A DNA stretch of 64,000 bases from Roseobacter denitrificans OCh 114 (GTDB lineage: Bacteria; Pseudomonadota; Alphaproteobacteria; Rhodobacterales; Rhodobacteraceae), in NCBI RefSeq assembly GCF_000014045.1, contig NC_008209.1:2503001-2567000 (forward strand). Reading direction: 5' to 3'. The position numbers and the translations under genes were made by a program. This document shows, piece after piece, positions 55,058-62,979 of the stretch. The notes beneath the pieces are model-generated. The model worked only from the letters and a program-made list of their open reading frames with translations, was not told the DNA's origin and did no database searches. Every line of letters begins with the position of its first letter. Position 1 is the first letter of the stretch.

Positions 55058-55963
55058 GTGTTGGAAAAAATCATTGAATCCATCGCCGCAGAGATACGCC
55101 AGCAAGACGACTGGGGTGAAACCGCGCAATACATCCCGGAACTTGCGACAGTTGATCCAAAGCAATTCGCCATCAGCGTATGTTTGGCGGACGGCCGGAT
55201 GATCAGTGCCGGATCGGCGACAAAACCATTTTCCATTCAGAGCATCTCCAAGGTCTTTGCACTTGTCGCTGCACTTGGGCGGGTCGGGAACCAGCTTTGG
55301 AGCCGCACCGGACGCGAACCGTCAGGCACGTCCTTTGATTCCATGGTCCTGCTGGAGCGGGAGAATGGCCGCCCCCGCAACCCTTTTATCAATGCCGGTG
55401 CAATCGTCACGACAGATGCCCTGCTGTGCGGACGTCCGCCCAAACAGGCGCTGGCCGAAATTCTTGGGCTTGTCAGACAGATGTCCGGGTCCAACGGCAT
55501 CTTCATCAACGACGCTGTTGCGGCTTCCGAGCAAAGAACGGGGTCGCGCAACAAAGCGCTTGCCTATTACCTTCAGTCCCATGGAAACCTTGTGAATGAC
55601 CCGGACCTGACGCTTGGCACATATTTTCACCAATGCGCAATCGAGATGACGACAGAGCAACTGGCGATGGCCGGTCGGTCGCTGGCTGGCCTTGAGGGCG
55701 CACCAAGGGTCATATCGTTGAAACACGTTCGACGGGTCAATGCGCTTATGATGACCTGCGGGCACTATAACGGCTCGGGCGATTTTGCCTTCCGCGTCGG
55801 ACTGCCGGGCAAAAGCGGCGTCGGCGGGGGCATCCTGATCATCGCGCCCAAAGTCGCATCCATTGCAATCTGGTCGCCGGGTCTGAACCACTATGGCAAT
55901 TCCTATGCCGGCACACGCGCGGCGGAAATGCTCTCCAAGGCAACCAATTGGTCGGTGTTTTGA
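55058..55963 (+). CDS. glsA: Glutaminase
   Basis: A 301-residue serine-dependent beta-lactamase-like glutaminase, hydrolysing glutamine to glutamate and ammonia. The S-x-x-K catalytic motif is FSIQSISK (Ser62/Lys65); other family blocks are NPFINAGAIVTTD and the C-terminal GKSGVGGGILIIAP. The start is GTG 55058 or TTG 55061, both behind GGGAGG; TTG has the better spacing. Next downstream, after 243 bp, is a large PLP decarboxylase, so the glutamate made here could be its substrate. Confidence 0.92.
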   Translation: MLEKIIESIAAEIRQQDDWGETAQYIPELATVDPKQFAISVCLADGRMISAGSATKPFSIQSISKVFALVAALGRVGNQLWSRTGREPSGTSFDSMVLLERENGRPRNPFINAGAIVTTDALLCGRPPKQALAEILGLVRQMSGSNGIFINDAVAASEQRTGSRNKALAYYLQSHGNLVNDPDLTLGTYFHQCAIEMTTEQLAMAGRSLAGLEGAPRVISLKHVRRVNALMMTCGHYNGSGDFAFRVGLPGKSGVGGGILIIAPKVASIAIWSPGLNHYGNSYAGTRAAEMLSKATNWSVF

Positions 55964-56206
55964 ACGCTCGGCATCGGGCGCTCTTATGCGCCATGCTGAG
56001 GTCGCGCGGCACAAATCTGCCCTGCTGACACAGGCCGAGGCAGGATCACGTTAACAACCTAAACATGCAGCTTCTGCCCTTATTGCAGGCTTAAAGCGAC
56101 CATCTTTTGTATTTTTCTAGGGAATTGAGCGTTTTTCATCTATCATAGGCAGAATAAGCGATTTGAGCACAACTGATTTTTCTAAAAGAACCTCGGGGGA
56201 GGGACA

Positions 56207-58657
56207 ATGGTTATCAACCGGCAACGCACGAAATTGGTGCGCGATATTGACGAGTTTCGACGGGATGCCTTTCAGGACAAGCTGAGCCTGGATCGACCCG
56301 GCGGCAGCATGCCAGCCGCGTGGTTTCTTGGCCCAAAAGCGGAGAACGAAAAGTTTCTGCGCGACATGATCACACTGGCCATTGATGAGGCGGTCAAGGC
56401 GCGTCATGATTTTCACCCTGATGATCCCTCGACGCCATCGCTGGCGGAGCTTGAGGAGGATGGGTACAACACCGGGCGCGATCTGTTCGAAAGCCGGTTT
56501 CGGGAAGTCCTCGGTTTTCTCAGGGGGTCGGTCCCCATGGCGAGCTACCGCAACCAGAGCCATATGTACTGGGACACCACGCTGCCCAGTGTCGTCGGTT
56601 ACTTCGCAACGATGCTCTACAACCAGAACAACTGCACCCCCGAAGCCTCGCCGATCACCACGGCACTTGAAATGGCCGTCGGGGATGACCTGTGTCGGAT
56701 GCTCGGCTATGAGATCCCGGATCGCGAAGACGTCCGACATGGCGCAATCCGCCCCTGGGGGCACATCACCTGCGATGGCAGTGTCGCAAACATCGAAAGC
56801 ATGTGGGCCGCGCGCAACATCAAGTATCTGCCCGTGGGACTGGCGGCAGCGATTCGGCATGATCCGGACATGGCCGATGCCCGCGATGTCACGGTGAGCA
56901 CCTTGCAAGGCAAACGCCGCCGCCTTCTTGATCTGGACAACTGGAGCCTTCTGAACCTGCCGATTGATCAGGCCATCAAACTGCCCGCGCGCATCTCAAA
57001 GACCGCAGGCATTCCCGAGGATGTGCTGAAAGCTGCCCTTGCCGCCTATTCGGTTCAGGACCTCGGCCTGCTCGAATTTCACCGCCAGTTTCTGCCCGAT
57101 ACCCCTGCCCCGGTCGTCATGGCCCCGGCGACAGCGCATTATTCATGGTCCAAGGCCGTGTCGCTGCTGGGTCTGGGCCGCGCCGCCTTGCATGGTATCC
57201 GGGTGGATCTTGATGCAAGGACCGATCCGGTTCATCTGCGCCGCATGCTGGAGGATTGCCTCAAGGAAGGTCGCCCCGTCGTGCAGGTGGTCGCGGTCGT
57301 TGGCAGTACCGAGGAAAGCGCCGTCGATCCGCTGCATGAAATTGTCAAAATCAGAAACGAATTCCGCGAACGCGGCCTTGAATTTGCGCTGCACGCAGAT
57401 GGGGCATGGGGCGGGTACTTCGCCTCCATGCTGCGCCAATCCAATCTTGATCGCCAGTATGATGCCGCAGAAACCGAGGAAGAACGCGAGGAAGTCGAAC
57501 GGCTCATCATCAAGACCTACGGTGTGGACAACCCGGAAATCGACCCGGATGTACCGGCCCTCAGGGATTGGGAATCCAAAGCGATCTTTAATCGGCGCAA
57601 TACGATGTTCGCACCGGGCATTGACCTGAACGAATACGTGCGCCGACAGTACCACGCGCTGCAACACTGCGACACGATCACGGTGGATCCGCACAAGGGC
57701 GGGTTTGTGGTCTACCCTGCGGGCGCCTTGTGTTACCGCAATGGCGCGCTGCGCCAGCTTATCGCCTTTGCCTCGCCCGTGGTACAGCATGGCGATATCG
57801 CGCAATCCGTCGGGTTTTATGGGGTGGAAGGGTCAAAACCGGGTGCTGCAGCCACGGCGGTCTACCTGTCGCACAGCCTGATCCCGGCAGATCGATACGG
57901 CTATGGTGCCTTGCTGGGCAAATGCATGTTTGCCAGCAAACGGTTCTATGCAGGGTTGGTCAGCATGGCCCGGGAGGATGATCCGTTTTACGTGACAACC
58001 TTCCAGCGACTTCCGGCCGAACGGGTGGGCGCGCCCAGAAGTGCGGTGCGCCGCCAGATTGATCTGATCCGCAATGAAATCGTCAAACCCATCACCGATG
58101 ATGAGTTGCTCACGGCCCTGAGCAAGGATTTCGAATTGCGCGAACTGTTTTCCGAGATGGGATCAGATCAGTGTATCGTGGCCTATTCGTTCAATTATCT
58201 CAATGGCTTCGCGCAAAACCGGAAAATCTCCCGGCTCAACGAGATGAACGAACGGATGTTTGAAGCCATGAGCATCCAGAAGTTCAACGACGGGGCCGTT
58301 CCGGATGTCGACCTTCTGGTGACGGCATCCAGTTTCGATCCGGAGGTTTATGGGCAGGACTTCGTTGATTCCTATGCGCGCCGGATCGGGGTGAACCCGG
58401 AACCAGGCGTGGGCATCAAATTCCTCATTTCAACGCAACAGAACCCGTGGCTGACGCGGGCGGACGATGGAAAGCTGTTGCCAAGACTGATCGAGGTTCT
58501 GCGCGATGTTGCGACCGAAGCCGCCGAATATGTGATGGCACAGCACAAGGACGATTACGGTCAGGAGTTTTACCATACCGGTGTGTCAGGATATCAGGGA
58601 CCGGATTTACCCCATCCGGACGCCGCCCCTGCCCCAAGTGCCACGCGCAAACCTTGA
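56207..58657 (+). CDS. Large group II PLP-dependent decarboxylase
   Basis: An 816-residue fold-type I decarboxylase, much longer than glutamate or aromatic decarboxylases (about 450-550). PLP Lys497 lies in TVDPHKGG; the upstream HADGAWGG supplies the PLP-ring Asp, and NQNNCTPEASPITTALE the substrate/PLP region. The extra length is spread over an N-terminal ~100-residue segment, inserts around 210-300 and 430-490, and the C-terminal ~200 residues. A GGGGGAGGG site precedes the ATG. Adjacency to glutaminase suggests glutamate as substrate (giving GABA), but other amino acids are possible. Confidence 0.82.
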   Translation: MVINRQRTKLVRDIDEFRRDAFQDKLSLDRPGGSMPAAWFLGPKAENEKFLRDMITLAIDEAVKARHDFHPDDPSTPSLAELEEDGYNTGRDLFESRFREVLGFLRGSVPMASYRNQSHMYWDTTLPSVVGYFATMLYNQNNCTPEASPITTALEMAVGDDLCRMLGYEIPDREDVRHGAIRPWGHITCDGSVANIESMWAARNIKYLPVGLAAAIRHDPDMADARDVTVSTLQGKRRRLLDLDNWSLLNLPIDQAIKLPARISKTAGIPEDVLKAALAAYSVQDLGLLEFHRQFLPDTPAPVVMAPATAHYSWSKAVSLLGLGRAALHGIRVDLDARTDPVHLRRMLEDCLKEGRPVVQVVAVVGSTEESAVDPLHEIVKIRNEFRERGLEFALHADGAWGGYFASMLRQSNLDRQYDAAETEEEREEVERLIIKTYGVDNPEIDPDVPALRDWESKAIFNRRNTMFAPGIDLNEYVRRQYHALQHCDTITVDPHKGGFVVYPAGALCYRNGALRQLIAFASPVVQHGDIAQSVGFYGVEGSKPGAAATAVYLSHSLIPADRYGYGALLGKCMFASKRFYAGLVSMAREDDPFYVTTFQRLPAERVGAPRSAVRRQIDLIRNEIVKPITDDELLTALSKDFELRELFSEMGSDQCIVAYSFNYLNGFAQNRKISRLNEMNERMFEAMSIQKFNDGAVPDVDLLVTASSFDPEVYGQDFVDSYARRIGVNPEPGVGIKFLISTQQNPWLTRADDGKLLPRLIEVLRDVATEAAEYVMAQHKDDYGQEFYHTGVSGYQGPDLPHPDAAPAPSATRKP

Positions 58658-58669
58658 GGATCCCGCAGA

Positions 58670-59596
58670 ATGTCAGATCACAGCCATCATCACGCCGCAG
58701 CCCCCACCTCTGCGCTGGAACCGCAGCTTGCCACGGTCGTCCATAACCCACCGCATCTGCACGCCTTTTCACTGATCGGGGACAAACATGTCTTTGCGGT
58801 GCATATGACCCAGTATCACCATGAGGTGCACAAGTATCAGATCGCCTATCAGGTCCATCTGCCCGAAGCCGTCTTGCAGGAATACAGGCAGGTGCGCCGC
58901 CACAATCCCGGTGATTTCATCGTGATGTGCAACCACGCCGAAGACCCCTTTATCATCCCTGCAATACCGGCGGGAGAAAAGCCGACCTTTCGGGCCAATA
59001 TCTTTCAGGGCATGCCGTCCTTTCCCCCCGAATACCTTGATGATCCACATTTTTTTCCGTGGGACCCGCTGAAGGTCGTGCTGCCCATTGCCGGGGATTT
59101 CACGGCGACGGTGGGGCGCATGGTCATGTTCCGCCCCTTTGCCCACCATTATCAGCAGCCTGAGGTTGCGACCTATCTGCTGTTTGGTGACGGGGGCGAG
59201 GCGCATATGACCAACCTGCAGACCGCGAGCCTTGCCAGCGGACCGTTTGAGCCGGATGCCTTTGGCCCCGATTATGACCACCAGCTGACCCTCAAGGCGG
59301 CACCGGACTGGCTGGATCCGACCTTGCTGAAGGCCGGGGTCGTGGTCACGGTGCCGTCGGTTCGCTTGCGGGACGCGGCGGGCCATCCGACGATACCCTG
59401 CGCCAGCCCATTTGCAAATGGCGAGACAATCGAGGTGCTGTATCGCGGCATGGGCCCCGCGCGCAAGGTCACTGTGGCGCACACCGTGCTCTGCGCAACC
59501 GGGGTTTCAAACAGCGAGGCCGTGATGCCCTGCTCCGAAGCCGAGTCGATGAACATTTCTGCAACGCCCGATCGTTTCCTCCTTGCAAATCAATAG
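58670..59596 (+). CDS. Unrecognised His-rich protein
   Basis: A 308-residue protein with no signal peptide that I cannot place in a family. The N-terminal 65 residues hold 13 histidines (HSHHH at 4-8, then HMTQYHHEVHKYQ), a likely metal-binding zone; further His-containing blocks (CNHAEDPF, FAHHYQQPE) and three cysteines follow. The body looks beta-rich. It begins 12 nt after the decarboxylase stop and is followed by a cyclase gene after 13 nt, so the three are almost certainly one transcript. A perfect palindrome CCATTTGCAAATGG sits within it (59408-59421). Confidence 0.7.
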   Translation: MSDHSHHHAAAPTSALEPQLATVVHNPPHLHAFSLIGDKHVFAVHMTQYHHEVHKYQIAYQVHLPEAVLQEYRQVRRHNPGDFIVMCNHAEDPFIIPAIPAGEKPTFRANIFQGMPSFPPEYLDDPHFFPWDPLKVVLPIAGDFTATVGRMVMFRPFAHHYQQPEVATYLLFGDGGEAHMTNLQTASLASGPFEPDAFGPDYDHQLTLKAAPDWLDPTLLKAGVVVTVPSVRLRDAAGHPTIPCASPFANGETIEVLYRGMGPARKVTVAHTVLCATGVSNSEAVMPCSEAESMNISATPDRFLLANQ

Positions 59597-59609
59597 GGCC
59601 ATATCTGCC

Positions 59610-60410
59610 ATGAAACACGACTATCAACGACAAGATGGCAATGAAGAGGTCTGGAAACTTGTTCTGATCGAAGGCCACCCGCTGTTGCTGTCCAAGAAAA
59701 AACGTTTCGGCTTCCTGCCGCGTGATCCGCGATGCAAGCTGTGTACCGCGCCGTTCAAAGGTATCGGCGGATGGCTGCTGAGCAGGTTTCAGGGCATCCG
59801 ACAATCCAAACGCAACCCGTTGTTCTGTAACGCATGTGATGAATTTCTAAGGGCCTATCCCGGGGGCACGGACACGCCCATGACGATGATGTTCGTCGAT
59901 ATCCGCAACTCCACGGGGCTGTCTGCCCAGATGTCGTCAAAGGCATTCATGGAGCTTGTATCAGAACTGCGCAACCTTGCGCTCGATGCCATGGCCAAGA
60001 CCGATGGGTCGGTTCTGGAATTCATTGGCGACGGGGTCATCGCCGTCTGGCCACCCGGCATCGCCGGGGCTGATCATGCCAAAAAGGGCGTGGCGGCGGC
60101 GCGGCGCCTGCAGGAAAAGGTGAAACGGATTGCACCGCAGGGCATTGATCTGCCGATAGGGATCGGTGTGCACACGGGCGAGGCTTACCTTGGCACCATT
60201 GCCGCCGCCAGCAATGATATTCAGGACATCAGCGCATTCGGTTACGACGTCAATCTGGTCGCGCGCATATCCACCGCAGCGCGCGCGGGTCAGGCGCTCA
60301 TCAGTCAGGCAACCTGTGATGCGGCGGGTCTTGAGTATGACACGGGCAAACTGCTGCAACCAGATCTGAAGGGGATCGACAAACCGGCGTTTCTGTTGCC
60401 ACTGGACTGA
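59610..60410 (+). CDS. Class III adenylate/guanylate cyclase with N-terminal CxxC pair
   Basis: A 266-residue cytosolic nucleotide cyclase. The N-terminal ~85 residues hold two CxxC motifs, CKLC (42-45) and CNAC (73-76), spaced to form a zinc-ribbon-like or Fe-S site. The catalytic domain has the two metal aspartates Asp97 (MFVDIRNST) and Asp141 (FIGDGVIAVW) and the transition-state pair Asn215/Arg219 (DVNLVARI), so a homodimer should be active. It would make cAMP (or cGMP). Start at 59610 gives this layout. It ends 47 nt before the tRNA-Arg gene. Confidence 0.87.
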   Translation: MKHDYQRQDGNEEVWKLVLIEGHPLLLSKKKRFGFLPRDPRCKLCTAPFKGIGGWLLSRFQGIRQSKRNPLFCNACDEFLRAYPGGTDTPMTMMFVDIRNSTGLSAQMSSKAFMELVSELRNLALDAMAKTDGSVLEFIGDGVIAVWPPGIAGADHAKKGVAAARRLQEKVKRIAPQGIDLPIGIGVHTGEAYLGTIAAASNDIQDISAFGYDVNLVARISTAARAGQALISQATCDAAGLEYDTGKLLQPDLKGIDKPAFLLPLD

Positions 60411-60456
60411 TTACGCCGGGGCGGATGTGGCATCTGACGTGGAGAATGTCGGAATA

Positions 60457-60533
60457 TGGCGGTCCCAGCAGGATTCGAACCTGCGACCTCACGCTTCGGA
60501 GGCGTGCACTCTATCCAGCTGAGCTATGGGACC
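60457..60533 (-). tRNA. tRNA-Arg (anticodon CCG)
   Basis: Minus-strand 77-nt tRNA with encoded CCA: acceptor GGTCCCA pairs with TGGGACC, the D arm contains AGCTCAGCTGGAT, the anticodon stem CACGC/GCGTG encloses loop CTCCGAA (anticodon CCG), and the T loop GGTTCGAATCC is standard. Confidence 0.95.
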
Positions 60534-60687
60534 GCATTTCACACATTGCTGTGCGGGTATCGTTGCGGAGGTATCTGCGCAAGTCCTTTTTGTCTCTTCG
60601 TACCACTTGCCAATACAGGTCGGCGTCACGCCATGCGGTATAAACCGGGCGTATCGCTCCTGCAATTGCTAAATCACCGCGCGCAGA

Positions 60688-61908
60688 TCACGCAAACAGA
60701 TCATGCGCCAGTTCCAGGGCTTCGACAAAGACGTCCACTTCCTCTTTGGTGTTATACAATCCAAAAGAGGCGCGACAGGTCGCAGACAGGCCCATGTGCT
60801 GCATCAACGGGCCAACACAGTGCTGGCCTGCGCGCACAGCCACCCCTTTCTTGTCGAGAATGGTGGAGACGTCATGCGCATGTGCCGCCCCTTCCAGCGT
60901 GAAACTGAAGATCGCTGCCTTGTCCGGCGTCGTGCCCTGCACCTGCAGCCAGTTCAATCCGGCGAGCCGCTCGACCGTGTAATCCCGCAACGTATCCTCA
61001 TAGGCTGCGATATTCTCCATCCCGAGGTTCATCATGTATTCCAGCGCGACACCAAAGCCGATCGTCTGAACGATCCCCGGCGTGCCAGCCTCGAACATGA
61101 GCGGCGGATCGTTGTAGATCACCGTCTCCTTGCTGACCTCCTTGATCATATCGCCGCCACCGATGAACGGGCGCATTTCCTTCATCCGTTCCGACTTGAC
61201 AAAGATGGCACCGGACCCTGACGGCCCGTAGAGTTTGTGACCCGTGATCGCATAGAAATCGCACCCCAGATCCTGCAGATCCACCGGTTGGTGCACCGCC
61301 GCCTGCGAGCCATCCACCAAGACCGGCACGCCGCGCGCATGCGCTTCAGCGGTGATGGTTTTGACATCAACCTTGGTCCCCAAGACATTGGAGAGATGAG
61401 ATATTGCAACCAGTTTTGTCTTCGGCCCAATCACATCAATCACCGCTTGGGGGTCCAATGCACCGGTGCTGTCCACATCGACCCATTTCAGCACCACACC
61501 TTGGCGTTCGCGCAGGAAATGCCAGGGCACGATATTGGCGTGATGCTCCATTACGGACAAAATGATCTCATCACCGGCCTGCAGACGCGGCATGGCCCAG
61601 CCATAGGCAACCATATTGATGCCTTCTGTCGTACCCGAATTCAGGATGATTTCATCTTCTGATTTCGCATTGAGGAACCGCGCGATCACACCGCGCACGC
61701 TTTCGTAGTTATCCGTGGCCAGATTGGACAGATAATGCAGCCCGCGATGCACATTGGCATATTCGTTGGCATATGTGTTGCTGATGGCATCAATGACAAC
61801 CTGAGGCTTCTGGGCCGACGCGCCATTGTCCAGATAGACCAGCGGCTTGCCATTGACCTCACGACTGAGGATCGGGAAGTCTTTGCGGATTTCGCTCACA
61901 TCATACAT
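60688..61908 (-). CDS. sufS: Cysteine desulfurase SufS
   Basis: A 406-residue group II cysteine desulfurase supplying sulfur for Fe-S clusters. The PLP lysine is Lys225 in ITGHKLYGPSG and the persulfide cysteine is Cys364 in RAGQHCVGPLM, at nearly the same positions as E. coli SufS. The N-terminal EIRKDFPILSREVNGKPLVYLDNGA is typical. Last gene of the minus-strand suf operon; its start overlaps the upstream YIP1-like gene by 8 nt. Confidence 0.95.
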   Translation of the reverse strand: MYDVSEIRKDFPILSREVNGKPLVYLDNGASAQKPQVVIDAISNTYANEYANVHRGLHYLSNLATDNYESVRGVIARFLNAKSEDEIILNSGTTEGINMVAYGWAMPRLQAGDEIILSVMEHHANIVPWHFLRERQGVVLKWVDVDSTGALDPQAVIDVIGPKTKLVAISHLSNVLGTKVDVKTITAEAHARGVPVLVDGSQAAVHQPVDLQDLGCDFYAITGHKLYGPSGSGAIFVKSERMKEMRPFIGGGDMIKEVSKETVIYNDPPLMFEAGTPGIVQTIGFGVALEYMMNLGMENIAAYEDTLRDYTVERLAGLNWLQVQGTTPDKAAIFSFTLEGAAHAHDVSTILDKKGVAVRAGQHCVGPLMQHMGLSATCRASFGLYNTKEEVDVFVEALELAHDLFA

Positions 61909-62497
61909 TCAAAGGTACTCCGACGGCGGACACGCCGATCATGGATAGCAAGAAAGTCAGGATTGCCATCAAGGCAACGGCCCCCAGAAACAACACGCCA
62001 ACCGCCCGCAAGAGCGAGTTGAGCCGCAGTCCCGCATTTATGAAGTGGACAAAAACCCACAGCGTCGCCACCCCGATAAACAAGACCAGAAAGCTGGCCA
62101 ACACTGGTGCAAGGATCAAGGAGATCAGAACCACCACCTGTGCCCCGGCGCGCAGAGCCTGCAACCACAGCAGCAGGATCATCATATCCTCGATGCTGCC
62201 CTCGCCGCCCAGAATGCGGCCGGTCCAGTAGATTGCATAGACAGTGGCAATGAACCCACCCGCAGCAATCGCGCAATAAAGGAACGGATTGCCGACAATG
62301 CCGTTCAGGGGCGGCGGCACGGGGATGATCATGTTCGACAGGGTCGACAGGATGGTGACAACGACGCTGATCAGCGCAATCGCCGTCCACAAGGCTTCAC
62401 GCGGCAAATTCCATGACAGCACGACCTGCGCAGCAGATTTGGGATCCCGCAAGGTCAGCACGGCCAGATCGGGGAAACTCATTGGTTTGGTCATCAT
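61901..62497 (-). CDS. YIP1-family membrane protein in suf operon (second)
   Basis: A 198-residue protein with about five hydrophobic helices (for example NMIIPVPPPLNGIVGNPFLY and the following helices, ending in a hydrophobic C-terminal helix LLRAVGVLFLGAVALMAIL), fitting YIP1-like proteins. The start ATGATG overlaps the stop of the preceding YIP1-like gene. It lies between that gene and sufS, so it is cotranscribed with Fe-S assembly genes. Function unknown. Confidence 0.72.
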   Translation of the reverse strand: MMTKPMSFPDLAVLTLRDPKSAAQVVLSWNLPREALWTAIALISVVVTILSTLSNMIIPVPPPLNGIVGNPFLYCAIAAGGFIATVYAIYWTGRILGGEGSIEDMMILLLWLQALRAGAQVVVLISLILAPVLASFLVLFIGVATLWVFVHFINAGLRLNSLLRAVGVLFLGAVALMAILTFLLSMIGVSAVGVPLNV

Positions 62498-62979
62498 TCT
62501 TGTCCACGCTCCGCTGCAATCAACCCGCCTAACCAGAACCAGCAAAAGAACGCAAACCACAAAAAACCAACGGCCTGTAATTCTATGCCCGGACCCACAA
62601 ACCCCGCGACCAGCCCATTCAGCAGCATCAGGGGGGATGACGCAAGCAACGCCCAGAAAAGTGCAAGCCGTGCCCCGTAATGAGTGCCCTTGCCTCTGAA
62701 CAGTTTTGCCACAAGATGCGTCACAGCCGCGACACAGTAAAGCCCGAGCGGCGCGATCAGGACCCAAGCCATCAGGGTTGCGCCCATCAGCATGTTGAGG
62801 TCTTCCCCACTCAGATGCGCTTCGCGGGCGAGACGCGGCATCTGCGCGATAAAGACGATGATACATCCGGCCATCAGATAGGCCAGCGCACGGTCTTCGC
62901 GTTGCCCCAGTGCCAAAAGCCCGGTCACAACACGACCGGGCCCCCTATAGGTAGCGGTGATATTGCGGGTGACCGCCAT
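62494..62979 (-). CDS. YIP1-family membrane protein in suf operon (first)
   Basis: A 161-residue protein with four hydrophobic helices (LAYLMAGCIIVFIAQM, LMAWVLIAPLGLYCVAAVTH, LFWALLASSPLMLLNGLVAG, LWFAFFCWFWLGGLI). It looks like a distant paralogue of the next gene. Its ATG overlaps the sufD stop (TAATG). Small membrane proteins in suf operons are common in Rhodobacterales, but their role is not established; membrane anchoring of Fe-S assembly is one idea. Confidence 0.7.
   Translation of the reverse strand: MAVTRNITATYRGPGRVVTGLLALGQREDRALAYLMAGCIIVFIAQMPRLAREAHLSGEDLNMLMGATLMAWVLIAPLGLYCVAAVTHLVAKLFRGKGTHYGARLALFWALLASSPLMLLNGLVAGFVGPGIELQAVGFLWFAFFCWFWLGGLIAAERGQE

Noticed and set aside
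60425..60902. Open frames of 72 and 148 codons across the tRNA-Arg region
   Set aside because: Their N-termini are read-through of the antisense tRNA sequence, a well-known source of false proteins; no ribosome binding site.
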